A DNA stretch of 48,845 bases from Treponema sp. (lineage in GTDB: Bacteria; Spirochaetota; Spirochaetia; Treponematales; Treponemataceae). A program made the position numbers and the translations under genes. The stretch covers positions 1 to 48,845 of the forward strand of contig JAFZLJ010000125.1 of the NCBI GenBank assembly GCA_017551545.1, written 5' to 3'. The notes beneath the pieces are model-generated. The model ran no database searches, was not told the DNA's origin, and saw only the letters and a list, made by a program, of their open reading frames with translations. This document shows, in pieces, positions 23,501 to 32,400 of the stretch; the stretch's first letter is position 1; the number at the start of each line of letters is the position of its first letter.

Positions 23501-24064
23501 ATGAAACAATCGAACAACTTTCCGCAGCAGACTCACTTCATTGGTGTGCTTGCGTCAGAAGATATAACCGCAACTTTGGAGGATTGCCGCCGCTATATGA
23601 ATGAAGCTTATGGCTGTCGTTCCGGGCACTCAACTCCAATTCATGTTACGCTGATTCCACCATTCAGATTGCCAGAGGAATATTCAACTGAGGACTTGGC
23701 ACTGGCCATAGAAAAAGAAGTTTTGCCAAAAGGTCTGGGATTTACAGCCAAAGTGAATAACTTTGATGCCTTTGGCGACCGCACGATTTTTGCAAAGGTC
23801 GAACATGACCCAAGGTGGACCGCTTTGCGCGACGCAGTTTTTTCCTCTATAATTAAAGCAGCTCCCGGCTGTACCAAAAAAGATCAGCGACCGTTTACGC
23901 CTCATCTTACTGTAAGCAACAGAGATATTCCTGCTGGTGTCACAAGCAATGCGCTCGAGGTTATGAATGAACTGAACCTTGTAGAAGATTTTCCTGTAGA
24001 CAACATCACAATTTTTGAACGCAAGGGGAGCCGCTGGGAAACCGCAGTTTCACTGGAGATTTAG
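23501..24064 (+). CDS. 2H phosphoesterase (2'-5' RNA ligase family)
   Basis: A 187-aa protein with two HxT/V motifs, PIHVTLIPPF (about residue 48) and TPHLTVSNRD (about residue 134), the catalytic pair of 2H phosphoesterases such as ThpR, which act on 2',3'-cyclic or 2'-5' phosphodiester bonds. TATAAT at 23489-23494 ends 6 nt before the ATG and no Shine-Dalgarno is present, so a leaderless start is chosen over an in-frame GTG 11 codons upstream. Confidence 0.85.
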   Translation: MKQSNNFPQQTHFIGVLASEDITATLEDCRRYMNEAYGCRSGHSTPIHVTLIPPFRLPEEYSTEDLALAIEKEVLPKGLGFTAKVNNFDAFGDRTIFAKVEHDPRWTALRDAVFSSIIKAAPGCTKKDQRPFTPHLTVSNRDIPAGVTSNALEVMNELNLVEDFPVDNITIFERKGSRWETAVSLEI

Positions 24065-24089
24065 AGATAAAAGTGTAGGGGGATAGAAA

Positions 24090-24797
24090 ATGACATTCGA
24101 CGGCTCTCAGAAAATCATTGGTAAAGGTGCACAGGCAGAAGTTCTGCTGTACCATGGATTTGCTTACAAGGTTTATAATCAGTCTTATCCTGCAGAATGG
24201 ATTGCTTTTGAAAAACAGCAGCAACAGGCAGTGAACAAGGCTGGCCTCTGTCCTGTAAAATATTACGACACAGATGATTCTCATATCATCAAGATGGATT
24301 TAGTTGAAGGCGAGCAGCTGGAAAAATCAGTTCCTAAAGCTCCCGAAGAGGGCTTTAAGCTTCTTGCAAAGGCATTTCGTTTTGTCCATGAAGCAGATGC
24401 CGGCGACACAACAATTCCACCGCTAAGTGCAACAGCAGATCTTATGCTTTCTGAGGAAGAAAAATCAGAAGTGCTTCCAGTGATCGCCCGCCTGTCACAA
24501 AAATACAAAAGCTGCATCTGTCATCTGGATATGCATTTCCTAAACATCATGATTCCAAATGATACAGCCCTGATCGCAGATAAAATCAATTATACCATCA
24601 TCGACTGGATGAACACACGAGTTGCACCCCCGGTTTTTGATTACGCACGAACCTATGTGATTTTCAATGAGTTTGCAAAAGACATCCTTGAGTTCTACAA
24701 AGCTGCAGTCTGGCCGGATGTCCAGGCACTTGGTATTTCTGAAGAAGATTTCTTTGAAGCTGTAAAAGTCTGTACTGTTTTGCGTAGTAAAGAATAA
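24090..24797 (+). CDS. APH-fold phosphotransferase family protein
   Basis: A 235-aa protein with a kinase-like fold: GKGAQAEVLLYHGFAYKVYN (glycine-rich loop and lysine), ICHLDMHFLNIM (catalytic HxDxxxxN) and YTIIDWMNTRVAPPVFDYAR (DW metal motif). Such proteins phosphorylate small molecules or have undefined roles; resistance to aminoglycosides should not be assumed. Starts after a G-rich site (AGGGGGATAG). It follows the 2H gene by 25 bp and probably shares its transcript. Confidence 0.78.
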   Translation: MTFDGSQKIIGKGAQAEVLLYHGFAYKVYNQSYPAEWIAFEKQQQQAVNKAGLCPVKYYDTDDSHIIKMDLVEGEQLEKSVPKAPEEGFKLLAKAFRFVHEADAGDTTIPPLSATADLMLSEEEKSEVLPVIARLSQKYKSCICHLDMHFLNIMIPNDTALIADKINYTIIDWMNTRVAPPVFDYARTYVIFNEFAKDILEFYKAAVWPDVQALGISEEDFFEAVKVCTVLRSKE

Positions 24798-24813
24798 AAA
24801 AACGAGATATAAA

Positions 24814-25233
24814 ATGAATGAACTAACCCCAATACAAAAAGAAATAGTAACCGCGCTTGAGCAGCTTAAGGAAAAGTCTTTGATTACAGAAGCTGTGCTT
24901 GCCAAGAAGGTAAGGGAAAACGCAAAAATCCAGGGAAAGAACAAAGCCGGAATCAGCTTGAAAGATCTGGAAATGTGTGTCGAATACCTTGCCCAGAATA
25001 CCCAGCTTGTATTTGCACTTCATCTGAATAGCGCAAATGATATTCTCATAAAAAAAGAAGCTGCCTTTAAGCTGTTGGAAAGCGATGCCAAAAAACGCCG
25101 TCAGTCCAGCGAGAAATCAATTTCTGTCTTAACCAACGGCGACCTGCGAACCAAAAGTTCCGGCGGCAAGGCACCTAAGAAACGCAGCGACAGAAAAAAG
25201 GTTGATTTTAGAAATATCGAAGATTTTGAATAA
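24814..25233 (+). CDS. unrecognised protein with basic tail, 139 aa
   Basis: MNELTPIQKEIVTALEQLKEKSLITEAVLAKKVRENAKIQ gives a helical N-terminus that may be a winged-helix-like unit (IVTALEQL...). The last 50 residues are Lys/Arg/Ser-rich (KKRRQSSEKS, KAPKKRSDRKK), suggesting a disordered nucleic-acid-contacting tail. It lies 16 bp after the APH-fold gene and is likely in the same operon. No family assigned. Confidence 0.55.
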   Translation: MNELTPIQKEIVTALEQLKEKSLITEAVLAKKVRENAKIQGKNKAGISLKDLEMCVEYLAQNTQLVFALHLNSANDILIKKEAAFKLLESDAKKRRQSSEKSISVLTNGDLRTKSSGGKAPKKRSDRKKVDFRNIEDFE

Positions 25234-25251
25234 GGCGGAGTTATTCCTCAC

Positions 25252-26133
25252 TTAATTCCCAAACGGATCCTTACTCTGATCCACAGTCAACAGTTCGTTA
25301 ACATCAACCCCAAAGAGTTGTTTCTGCAGATTCTTGACAACTTCTTCATAGTTGTAGGAAAGTTTTTCAACCATCTGGTCGTCCAGGGCGGCTTTCACGC
25401 GCGGAGATGGATTGTATTTTGCGGCACGGGCAAAAAGGTAATTTCGGTCTACGGCTTTTGTAGTGACTTTGAGCTGTTCTACGATTTTAAGAACTTCAAT
25501 ATCGTCTTCTTTGTCGCTTGTATTTCCATGTTTTATAAATCCACTCTGGACAATTTTTTTGCTGGTATCGTAATAGAAGATATTTTCGTATGCTCGCGGC
25601 TGCGCCTCCCCCTGCTGCAACTCCTCATCTTCCTGCTGCAGATTTCTTGCAATAACTGTACCAAATCTTAATTTAGTAAGTCCTTCAGTTTTTGGGGAAA
25701 GCAGCCCGGCATCTTCATACAAAGTAGAATCAAAAATAACAACAGCACTTTCCGAAGACAAGGCAATATCACTTTGGGGAATCCAAAAATCAAGTGAATC
25801 ATAAACGGCATGAAAGTAAGTTTCATTTTTAAAATTCGTTTCCGGTTCATCAGAATTACTTGCAAGAAGAATTTCTATAATATCGTTGTTTTTTAAGCTG
25901 AAAATTGAATGCATATTATCGTCGCGTCCCTCAAGATAAAGCTTAGTCGAAGGCGAAAGAACAATGGCAGATACAAAACGGTCAGGTTCCCGAATGTTTT
26001 CCTGTGCAGATTTCAAATCATAATCAACCACAAGTTCCGCATTTTCAATAGCATTTTTATCCTTTTTCGCACAAGAAGCCAAAGCCACGACCAGCACACA
26101 AACACATGCCCAAAAAACAACTCGAATTTTCAT
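25252..26133 (-). CDS. lipoprotein with SH3-like region, 293 aa
   Basis: A signal peptide with h-region VVFWACVCVLVVALAS ends in the lipobox LASC at Cys21, followed by AKKDKNA, so the mature protein is lipidated and membrane-anchored. The middle part (STKLYLEGRDDNMHSIFSLKNNDIIEILL... DFWIPQSDIAL) resembles a bacterial SH3-like domain. A spirochaete outer-surface or periplasmic role is likely; no enzyme motif. It converges on the gene ending at 25233 and is divergent from the DUF1232 gene. Confidence 0.75.
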   Translation of the reverse strand: MKIRVVFWACVCVLVVALASCAKKDKNAIENAELVVDYDLKSAQENIREPDRFVSAIVLSPSTKLYLEGRDDNMHSIFSLKNNDIIEILLASNSDEPETNFKNETYFHAVYDSLDFWIPQSDIALSSESAVVIFDSTLYEDAGLLSPKTEGLTKLRFGTVIARNLQQEDEELQQGEAQPRAYENIFYYDTSKKIVQSGFIKHGNTSDKEDDIEVLKIVEQLKVTTKAVDRNYLFARAAKYNPSPRVKAALDDQMVEKLSYNYEEVVKNLQKQLFGVDVNELLTVDQSKDPFGN

Positions 26134-26222
26134 ACTTCAATTCTACAAAATAGAATGTAATAGTTCAATATTTTAGCCGAATAAGGTAAAATACAGGTGA
26201 GCAATAACTCAGGAGGACCGCC

Positions 26223-26645
26223 ATGTTCCATTCTAAAAAAGGCAGACAGCAGGAGCTTTCCGAAAAAGAAGCAAAACGCGTAAACGAAAAATTCAATTCG
26301 TTCAAAAATAAAGAGTATTCAGAAGACGATATGAACAAGGTATTCGATAACGAAGAAACCATTCTGCATAAAATGGACAACAAGTATCTGAACGGTTTTA
26401 TCGAAGATGTAAAACTCTACTTTTCCATGCTCAAAGATTTTTTCACAAAGAAATATACAAAAGTCCCGGTAGGAACAATCGTAGCAGTTGCAGCAACGCT
26501 TTTATATGTGCTCGCCCCAATAGACCTCATCCCGGACTTCATGCCGTTCGTAGGCTACCTTGATGATGCAGGCATCGTCACTCTTTGTATAAAAGGCTTT
26601 AAGGCCGACCTCGAAACCTACAAGGAATTCAAAGGCCTGAATTAA
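26223..26645 (+). CDS. DUF1232 (YkvA-type) protein
   Basis: A 140-aa protein whose C-terminal half holds the DUF1232 signature: TLLYVLAPIDLIPDFMPFVGYLDDAGIV. The motif is a short amphipathic membrane hairpin in YkvA-like proteins; function unknown. The N-terminal 70 residues are charged and helical. Starts behind AGGAGG. Its TAA shares a base with the ATG of the next gene (TAATG), so they are translationally coupled. Confidence 0.85.
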   Translation: MFHSKKGRQQELSEKEAKRVNEKFNSFKNKEYSEDDMNKVFDNEETILHKMDNKYLNGFIEDVKLYFSMLKDFFTKKYTKVPVGTIVAVAATLLYVLAPIDLIPDFMPFVGYLDDAGIVTLCIKGFKADLETYKEFKGLN

Positions 26646-27256
26646 TGTCTGCATATTGGAAAAGGGTAGCCGCAAGACTCTTCAGATTAAGCCGGGCCGT
26701 AGTAAACGCAGCAATCCCCCCGGTGCTCCAGGCTTCCCTAAATACAGCTTACGACCTCATCGAACAAAAACTCCGCCAAATCTACAAAAAAACAATCCGC
26801 AACGCCGCAATAACCCTGGCCATAAATGTAGCCGGAATGCTCATCTTTATTTTTCATCCGTTCGGCACCCAGCTCGCAACCTGGCTCAGTATGTCCTTCT
26901 TTGCAGCAGCATTCATCTTCTGGCTTGTGCGCCTCATCCTTTACTGCAAAAACTACGGCCGGGTAACACTGGCAATCACAAAAAACGTCTTCCGCCAGCG
27001 CAGCCTTTCAAAAGGAATCAGCCGCTTCATTACAGATGAATATCCTCTGGTAACCTGGACCTACGCCGGAATAGATCTTGCCGCAACCCAGTTCACAGCC
27101 CTCAAAGAAATCCCGCGCCTTGATGAACTGGTAAAACTTTTCATCCAGAACTTCTACAAACGCATCGCCCTGTTCGCAGGAATCCTTGCCTTTTATACAA
27201 TCACCGTATATTGGATTATCAAACCAATTCTGATTAATTATGTTCTAAGTGCGTAA
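26645..27256 (+). CDS. membrane protein coupled to the DUF1232 gene, 203 aa
   Basis: Two or three hydrophobic segments in the middle (LAINVAGMLIFIF, LSMSFFAAAFIFWLVRLILY) and one near the C-terminus (IALFAGILAFYTITVYWII), on a basic background (RLFRLSRAVV, KLRQIYKKTIR). No family recognised. The start codon overlaps the DUF1232 stop, so the two membrane-associated products are probably partners. G+C-richer codon use marks this pair as host-like genes. Confidence 0.65.
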   Translation: MSAYWKRVAARLFRLSRAVVNAAIPPVLQASLNTAYDLIEQKLRQIYKKTIRNAAITLAINVAGMLIFIFHPFGTQLATWLSMSFFAAAFIFWLVRLILYCKNYGRVTLAITKNVFRQRSLSKGISRFITDEYPLVTWTYAGIDLAATQFTALKEIPRLDELVKLFIQNFYKRIALFAGILAFYTITVYWIIKPILINYVLSA

Positions 27257-27315
27257 CTGCCGCAATTATCACTTCATGCACAAAAAATCGAAAATATTGT
27301 GCACGTCTTGACAAT

Positions 27316-27489
27316 ATGCACAAAGTGGCAGGAAACGAATTCCTCTGCGAAAAACTTGGTATCACAAGAAACACTGCAAGCAAGTATCTTCATGAACTTA
27401 CAGAGGCTGGTATTCTCGTGGAAGAAAAAGTAGGAAAAACCAAGCTCTATAAAAATGCATTCCTGTATAATTTAATCAGGTTATGGTAG
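27316..27489 (+). pseudogene. C-terminal fragment of a Fic-family protein
   Basis: 57 codons from ATG 27316 encode NEFLCEKLGITRNTASKY, then LHELTEAGILVEEKVGKTKL and YKNAFLYNLIRLW, which match the winged-helix tail of Fic/DOC-family AMP-transferases (typically after about 300 residues). The Fic core (HPFxxGNGR) is nowhere in the window, so this is a remnant. Its 3' end overlaps that of WYL gene 3 by 14 bp. Confidence 0.6.
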
Positions 27490-28468
27490 CCCACATCTTC
27501 CCAACTTCCTCTTTATACATCTTCTTCAACTCCGGCGGATTCAAAATCTTCACTGCAGACCCAAAATGCAGCACCCAATACAGCGTTTCCTGCAGCTGGT
27601 TGGACTCAAAGCTCAGATGCACGTTCCCTTCCTTATCCTGGAAGCACTTCTGATTTTTATGCCAGGTCCTTTCTAGAATATAAGTATTAATAGATTTATC
27701 AAAAACAAGCTCAAACTTAAACACCGGAAGCTCGTTGTTCCAGATTCCAAAGTTGGGGTCAATGTGGACCTTGCTTTCGTAGTCGGGGTCGGGCGCAAAC
27801 TCATCAAGCAGCACAAGATCCTTCATGCGCGAAAGATTGTAGGTGCTGTACTTATTGTGCTTGTGACAGAATCCCACAGCATACCAGTCGCCCTTCTGGC
27901 AGTAGATTTTGTAAGGGTCAAGCTTGTGCGCCGAATGCGTAGTGCTGCTAATAGAACGATACCCGAACGAAACAGTTTTATGCGTCTTAATGGCCTCAAA
28001 GATTTTATTAAAAACATCACTGTCAATCGCCGGTAGCGGATCCGAAATAAACTGCACGTTATTCAAAAGGCTGGACTGCACCTCCACCTGGCTTGGCAGC
28101 ATCTGCGAAATAGTGTCATAAACCTTAGTAATAGTTTCTTTAAGCGGAGTATTATCATACCGTTCCAAAAGCGGCAGGATTCCGGCCATAGCAACAAGTT
28201 CCCCTTCGCTTATCAGAACGTTTTTCACAAAGAAAGTTTCATCAGTGTAGTAGTAGCCCTTGCGCATCCTGTCATATTCAATAGGCGCATTATAAAAAAT
28301 CTTAAGCTCCTCCAGGTCCCGCAGAATCGTCCTCCTGCTAACCTCCAGCTCCTTCATAAGCCGTTCCACACTAGGGTAGGCAATCGACTGAATAGCCTTT
28401 TCCAGCCTCAAAAGCCTGAGCGACTTAACATGACTTTCCCGTTGTTTTTTCTGTTCTTCTTTACTCAT
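27476..28468 (-). CDS. WYL-domain regulator (third copy)
   Basis: A 330-aa protein: HTH_11 at about 30-65 (PSVERLMKELEVSRRTILRDLEELKIFYNAP), FISDPLPA linker, and a WYL-type core at GDWYAVGFCH in which WYL reads WYA. It is clearly a paralogue of the protein at 16124-17086 (shared GYYYTD, EGELVAMAGILPLLERY, SDP and ERTWH blocks). The minus-strand promoter has TTGTAA, 16 bp, TACAAT, ending 6 nt before the ATG with no Shine-Dalgarno, so a leaderless message is likely. The promoter forms the arms of an inverted repeat. Confidence 0.87.
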   Translation of the reverse strand: MSKEEQKKQRESHVKSLRLLRLEKAIQSIAYPSVERLMKELEVSRRTILRDLEELKIFYNAPIEYDRMRKGYYYTDETFFVKNVLISEGELVAMAGILPLLERYDNTPLKETITKVYDTISQMLPSQVEVQSSLLNNVQFISDPLPAIDSDVFNKIFEAIKTHKTVSFGYRSISSTTHSAHKLDPYKIYCQKGDWYAVGFCHKHNKYSTYNLSRMKDLVLLDEFAPDPDYESKVHIDPNFGIWNNELPVFKFELVFDKSINTYILERTWHKNQKCFQDKEGNVHLSFESNQLQETLYWVLHFGSAVKILNPPELKKMYKEEVGKMWATIT

Positions 28469-28474
28469 ACAAAT

Positions 28475-28503
28475 ATTGTAACATCAAAACTAAATTTTAC
28501 AAT
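28475..28503. promoter_or_regulatory. inverted repeat over the promoter of WYL gene 3
   Basis: ATTGTAA (28475-28481) and TTACAAT (28497-28503) with a 15-bp spacer contain both the -10 (TACAAT, minus) and the -35 (TTGTAA, minus). A likely autoregulatory operator. A related repeat ATTGTAT/ATACAAT lies at 29145-29171. Confidence 0.45.
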
Positions 28504-28508
28504 GCCTG

Positions 28509-28635
28509 AGTATGACACTCTGGGCGTTCCCGCCTGCTAAAGCAGTCGGTCGGCTGTTCCGCACTTCGCTGTCGCTCATCCTCCTCGCTTTGCTGCGGTG
28601 GACGCTGCGCGGTGCTCCATAGCCTAACGCACCAT
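28509..28635. repeat. GC-rich dispersed intergenic repeat
   Basis: From GGGCGTTCCCGCC to AGCCTAACGCAC, far richer in G+C than its flanks and with no coding logic on either strand. It resembles a class of roughly 130-bp repeats (GGGCGTTCCC ... CATAGCCTAACGC) that I recall from several host-associated bacteria including treponemes; recall only, not a database match. Confidence 0.6.
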
Positions 28636-28670
28636 TGGAAAAATAATATAGCTGTGATAATATAGAGGAG

Positions 28671-28865
28671 ATGAATAATCCAGACATTTCCAAAGATTTT
28701 ACAATTGATGACATTCACAAAATCCGCGAATACAATTACGAGAAAACTAAAGAGCTTTCTGTTTCCGAACGGAGCACATATTATAAAACAAAAGCCGAAG
28801 CATTCTTAAAGGAAGCAGGAATTACTCCAAAAACTGTGATTACAGAAAACAGAAAGGTTATGTAA
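28671..28865 (+). CDS. conserved small hypothetical protein, 64 aa
   Basis: MNNPDISKDFTIDDIHKIREYNYEKTKELSVSERSTYYK... is a helical 64-aa protein. The block TIDDIHKIREYNYE...T...ERxxYY is familiar from small uncharacterised proteins that often accompany toxin-antitoxin genes, but no toxin partner is seen here. GAGGAG directly abuts the ATG; GATAAT is about 10 nt upstream. It follows the GC-rich repeat. Confidence 0.5.
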   Translation: MNNPDISKDFTIDDIHKIREYNYEKTKELSVSERSTYYKTKAEAFLKEAGITPKTVITENRKVM

Positions 28866-29007
28866 AAAAAACAATCATAAACCTCTTCCTAAAAATATTT
28901 ATACATTTTTTATTTTTTTCTCAAAATAATTTTTACAATGCCATTCGTTGGCACCTTACCCTTATATAATAAATCCTAGAAGATGCAGATTCTGCGAGGA
29001 GGAAATT

Positions 29008-29124
29008 ATGTTTGAACTTATTATTCTTATTACTTTTGTGTTGTGGTGCCTTTTTGGATTCATTTTGTTAAAGAATACAAGATGGAATTTTAAGCAAATT
29101 GTTTTTGGAAAGATTAAAAGCTAG
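29008..29124 (+). CDS. 38-aa single-pass membrane peptide
   Basis: ATG 29008 is preceded by GAGGAGG at ideal distance, and by a TATAAT at 28965-28970. The peptide has one membrane segment (ELIILITFVLWCLFGFILL) and a basic tail (KNTRWNFKQIVFGKIKS). The strong ribosome site and the hydrophobic-basic layout resemble type I toxin or small regulatory membrane peptides; that is inference. No antisense RNA promoter was identified. Confidence 0.5.
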   Translation: MFELIILITFVLWCLFGFILLKNTRWNFKQIVFGKIKS

Positions 29125-29361
29125 ATCAGGGAAGTCTTGCGATTATTGTATTTCATTATTGATTATACAATAGATTTTAAATTAATTTTTTAAGGAGAAC
29201 TTTTTATACAACAAAAAAAGTCTTAAGGGTAGAAATATTTTATTAGGGTATATAACTCCATATTTATTTTGTATAAAAAAGATCTGGTCCTTTTTTTAAA
29301 TTCCTGATAAGCTGCAAATATACGATTAAAATGATTCTTAACTTATTAAAGGATTACGGGA
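29125..29361. other. non-coding gap before the PLD-helicase gene
   Basis: 237 bp of AT-rich DNA. It contains the inverted repeat ATTGTAT/ATACAAT (29145-29151 and 29165-29171) and TTAAGGAG at about 29190, but no open frame of note after it. The helicase gene has its own AAAGGA. Confidence 0.5.
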
Positions 29362-32300
29362 ATGTTACGACATTTTTCAAAAGAAGATCTTAATAAAAGC
29401 CTTGGATATAATTTAATTGATTCAAAAAGTTTTCATAAGACTGATTTTGGACCAGATTTTATTAAAAATAATTCCGCCGCAGGAGAAACTGTTTTGACAG
29501 CACTTATAGAAGAGCTGGAAACCTGTTCTTCTTTTGATTTTTCTGTAGCCTTTATTACACAAGGTGGAATTGCGTGTCTTCAGAATACATTAAAGAAATT
29601 AAAAGAGCAGAAAACGCTTCGTGGAAGAATTCTCACTTCAGATTATCTGAATTTTACAGATCCTTATGCATTAAAAAAATTACTTGATAATTTTCCAAGT
29701 ATTGAGTTGAAAATTTATACAAAAGATTCTTTTCATACAAAAGGATATCTTTTTAATCAAAGCAATTATCATTCTTTATTAATTGGTAGTGCTAATTTAA
29801 CAGAATCTGCTTTAACTGAAAATCAAGAATGGAATTTACGAGTCATTTCATCAGAGCAAGGTGAATTACTTAATACGATAAGATATGAATTTGAGAAGGT
29901 TTGGCAAGAAGCAATACAAGTTACTCCAGAGTGGATTGATAAATACATACCCTTACATTATTCAGCTCTAAAAAATAGAAGAAGGGTTCCTTTAGAAATT
30001 GTTGAAGAAGATACAGATTCAGAAGAAGAATTAGCTTTAGAAAATAAAATACCAAAAGCTAATTCTATGCAAATAAAAACCTTAGAAAATCTTAATAAAT
30101 TTAGGGCTGAAGGGAAAAAAAGAGCTCTTTGTGTTGCAGCGACAGGAACTGGTAAAACATATCTTGCTGCAATGGATGTTAAACAAGCAAAGCCGAAAAA
30201 AGTATTATATCTTGTAAATAGAGAAACAATATTAAATAAGACTGTCAAAAGTTTTAAAACAATTCTTGGTTCAGATATAGAAGTTGGAATTTTGACTGGT
30301 AGCTCCAAAGATTATATTCAAAAATATTTATTTGCAAGTGTATGGACAATGGTAAAAGAGGAAACGCTGAAATTGTTTTCTCCTAAAGAATTTGATTATA
30401 TTATTGTTGATGAAGTTCATCATGATGGAGCAAAAACTTATAAAAATTTAATTGATTATTTTAAACCAAAATTCTTACTTGGATTAACTGCTACACCAGA
30501 GAGATCTGATAAGTTTAATATTTTTGAACATTTTGATTATAATCAGGCCTGTAATATTCGATTACATCAAGCCTTAGAAGAAAAATTATTATGTCCATTT
30601 CATTATTACGGGATTCATGATTTAAAGATTGATGGAATAGAGAAAGATGATCATGCTCTTGTTGCTCGCCTTACAACCGAAGAACGTGTAAAACATATAA
30701 TTAAAAATATTCAATTTTATAGAAACACAAGTGAACCGAATCGTGGATTAATTTTTTGTAGTAGGAAAGAAGAAGCAGATCGTCTAAGTGAAGCTTTAAA
30801 CAAGCATGGATTAACTACAGTTTCTCTTCACAGTGATAATTCAGATGAAGAACTTAGAGAACAAAAAATATGTGAATTAGAAGATCCAGATAATCCACTG
30901 GAATATATAATTTCAGTAGATATCTTAAACGAGGGAATAGATATTCCCTCTGTTAATCAGGTTATTTTTCTTCGTCCTACTAAATCTTCTATTGTTTATA
31001 TTCAACAGCTTGGGCGTGGTTTGAGAAAAAATGAACACAAGAGTTATTTAACAGTATTGGATTTTATAGGAAATTATGAGCAAAACTATATGATACCAAT
31101 TGCTCTTTTTGGTGATAACTCCATGAATAAAGATGATTTAAGGAAGAAAATCTTTAAGAAAAGTTTATATATACCAGGAAGCTCAACTATTGATTTTGAT
31201 AAAATTGCAGAACAAAGAATTTTCAAAGCTATTACTAATACCAATTTTCAGCAACATCAAATACTTGTGGAGAAATATAGATATCTACGAAATCAGTTAA
31301 ACAGAATTCCTACAATGATGGAGTTTGCAGAATCTGATTCTATTGATCCAATAAATTTTATGTTTCATAGAATTTGTAAAAAGAATAAAGAAACAGGACA
31401 ACCAGAAATAAGTTTTAGTTATTATCAGACTTATGAAGAATTTGTTTGCAAAATAGAAAAGAAAGCAATTAAATTAGATGCTGAAGAAATGACAATTCTT
31501 CGTTTTGTATGTAAGGAATTATCTAATGGTATTCGCCTACATGAAAGTCTTCTATTGGAGAACGTAATTCAAAGAAAACATTTTAAAAAAGAGGAGTTTT
31601 CTAATAAATTAAAGCAATTAGGGATTTTAATAAATGACGAAGATTTTTCAGGTTGTTTAAATATCTTGAATGGGGATTTCTATAAAAAAGCTGAGAAAAA
31701 AGGAGCTGAGAAAAAGAGATTATATTCTAAATTTGATTTAATAATTTTAGAGAAAGAGGAATATAGGTTGAGTAATGAGTTTGAACAATTACTCGAACAT
31801 AATGAAGTTTTTAAAAATAAACTACTTGATGCAATAAAGTATTGTACGTTTAATTGGCATAAAAAATATTCTAAAGAAATAAAAGAACATAATCTTTGTT
31901 TATATGCAAAGTATACGCGTAAAGATGTTTGTCGTTTATTAAACTGGGAATCAAATGAAGAGTCTGTAATATACGGATATAAAAAGGATACAAAATCTAA
32001 TTCTTGCCCAATATTTGTTACTTATCAAAAAGTTAAACTTGATGGATCTACTACGGACTATAAAGATAGATTTATTGACAACTATCAATTTGCATGGCAA
32101 TCGAAAGATGGAAAGATTTTACAGAAAGATGAAACTTTACAAGCTATAAAAAATTCGGATAATAATGGATTAGAGATACCTCTTTTTGTTATGAAAAGTG
32201 ATAATGAAGGCGGTAACTTTTATTATGTAGGAAATTGTTCTGTAGCAAAAATTGAACAGAGTACACATATGACATCCAAAGGTGAACGGCCTATCGTTGA

Positions 32301-32400
32301 TGTAATATTTAATATGAAACCTCCAGTAAAGGATGAAATAATAAACTATTTAGAACAAGATTTATCAGACGAGGAAACAGATGAAACAAATAACAGTTAG
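29362..32400 (+). CDS. PLD nuclease-SF2 helicase-DUF3427 fusion protein
   Basis: A 1012-aa protein in three parts. Residues about 35-200 are a phospholipase-D-like domain with one HxK motif (FHTKGYLF ... [12 protein letters not shown]). About 230-600 is an SF2 helicase: [10 protein letters not shown] (Walker A), [11 protein letters not shown] (DEVH), LGLTATPER, and QQLGRGLRK in motif VI. The rest, with NIxxxNFxxH and late IFVTYQK...QFAWQSKDG..., fits DUF3427. Such fusions are widespread in defence-type islands and presumably cut or unwind invading DNA, which is inference. The last 20 bp overlap the NUDIX gene. The codon use is strongly AT-rich compared with that gene. Confidence 0.88.
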   Translation: MLRHFSKEDLNKSLGYNLIDSKSFHKTDFGPDFIKNNSAAGETVLTALIEELETCSSFDFSVAFITQGGIACLQNTLKKLKEQKTLRGRILTSDYLNFTDPYALKKLLDNFPSIELKIYTKDSFHTKGYLFNQSNYHSLLIGSANLTESALTENQEWNLRVISSEQGELLNTIRYEFEKVWQEAIQVTPEWIDKYIPLHYSALKNRRRVPLEIVEEDTDSEEELALENKIPKANSMQIKTLENLNKFRAEGKKRALCVAATGTGKTYLAAMDVKQAKPKKVLYLVNRETILNKTVKSFKTILGSDIEVGILTGSSKDYIQKYLFASVWTMVKEETLKLFSPKEFDYIIVDEVHHDGAKTYKNLIDYFKPKFLLGLTATPERSDKFNIFEHFDYNQACNIRLHQALEEKLLCPFHYYGIHDLKIDGIEKDDHALVARLTTEERVKHIIKNIQFYRNTSEPNRGLIFCSRKEEADRLSEALNKHGLTTVSLHSDNSDEELREQKICELEDPDNPLEYIISVDILNEGIDIPSVNQVIFLRPTKSSIVYIQQLGRGLRKNEHKSYLTVLDFIGNYEQNYMIPIALFGDNSMNKDDLRKKIFKKSLYIPGSSTIDFDKIAEQRIFKAITNTNFQQHQILVEKYRYLRNQLNRIPTMMEFAESDSIDPINFMFHRICKKNKETGQPEISFSYYQTYEEFVCKIEKKAIKLDAEEMTILRFVCKELSNGIRLHESLLLENVIQRKHFKKEEFSNKLKQLGILINDEDFSGCLNILNGDFYKKAEKKGAEKKRLYSKFDLIILEKEEYRLSNEFEQLLEHNEVFKNKLLDAIKYCTFNWHKKYSKEIKEHNLCLYAKYTRKDVCRLLNWESNEESVIYGYKKDTKSNSCPIFVTYQKVKLDGSTTDYKDRFIDNYQFAWQSKDGKILQKDETLQAIKNSDNNGLEIPLFVMKSDNEGGNFYYVGNCSVAKIEQSTHMTSKGERPIVDVIFNMKPPVKDEIINYLEQDLSDEETDETNNS

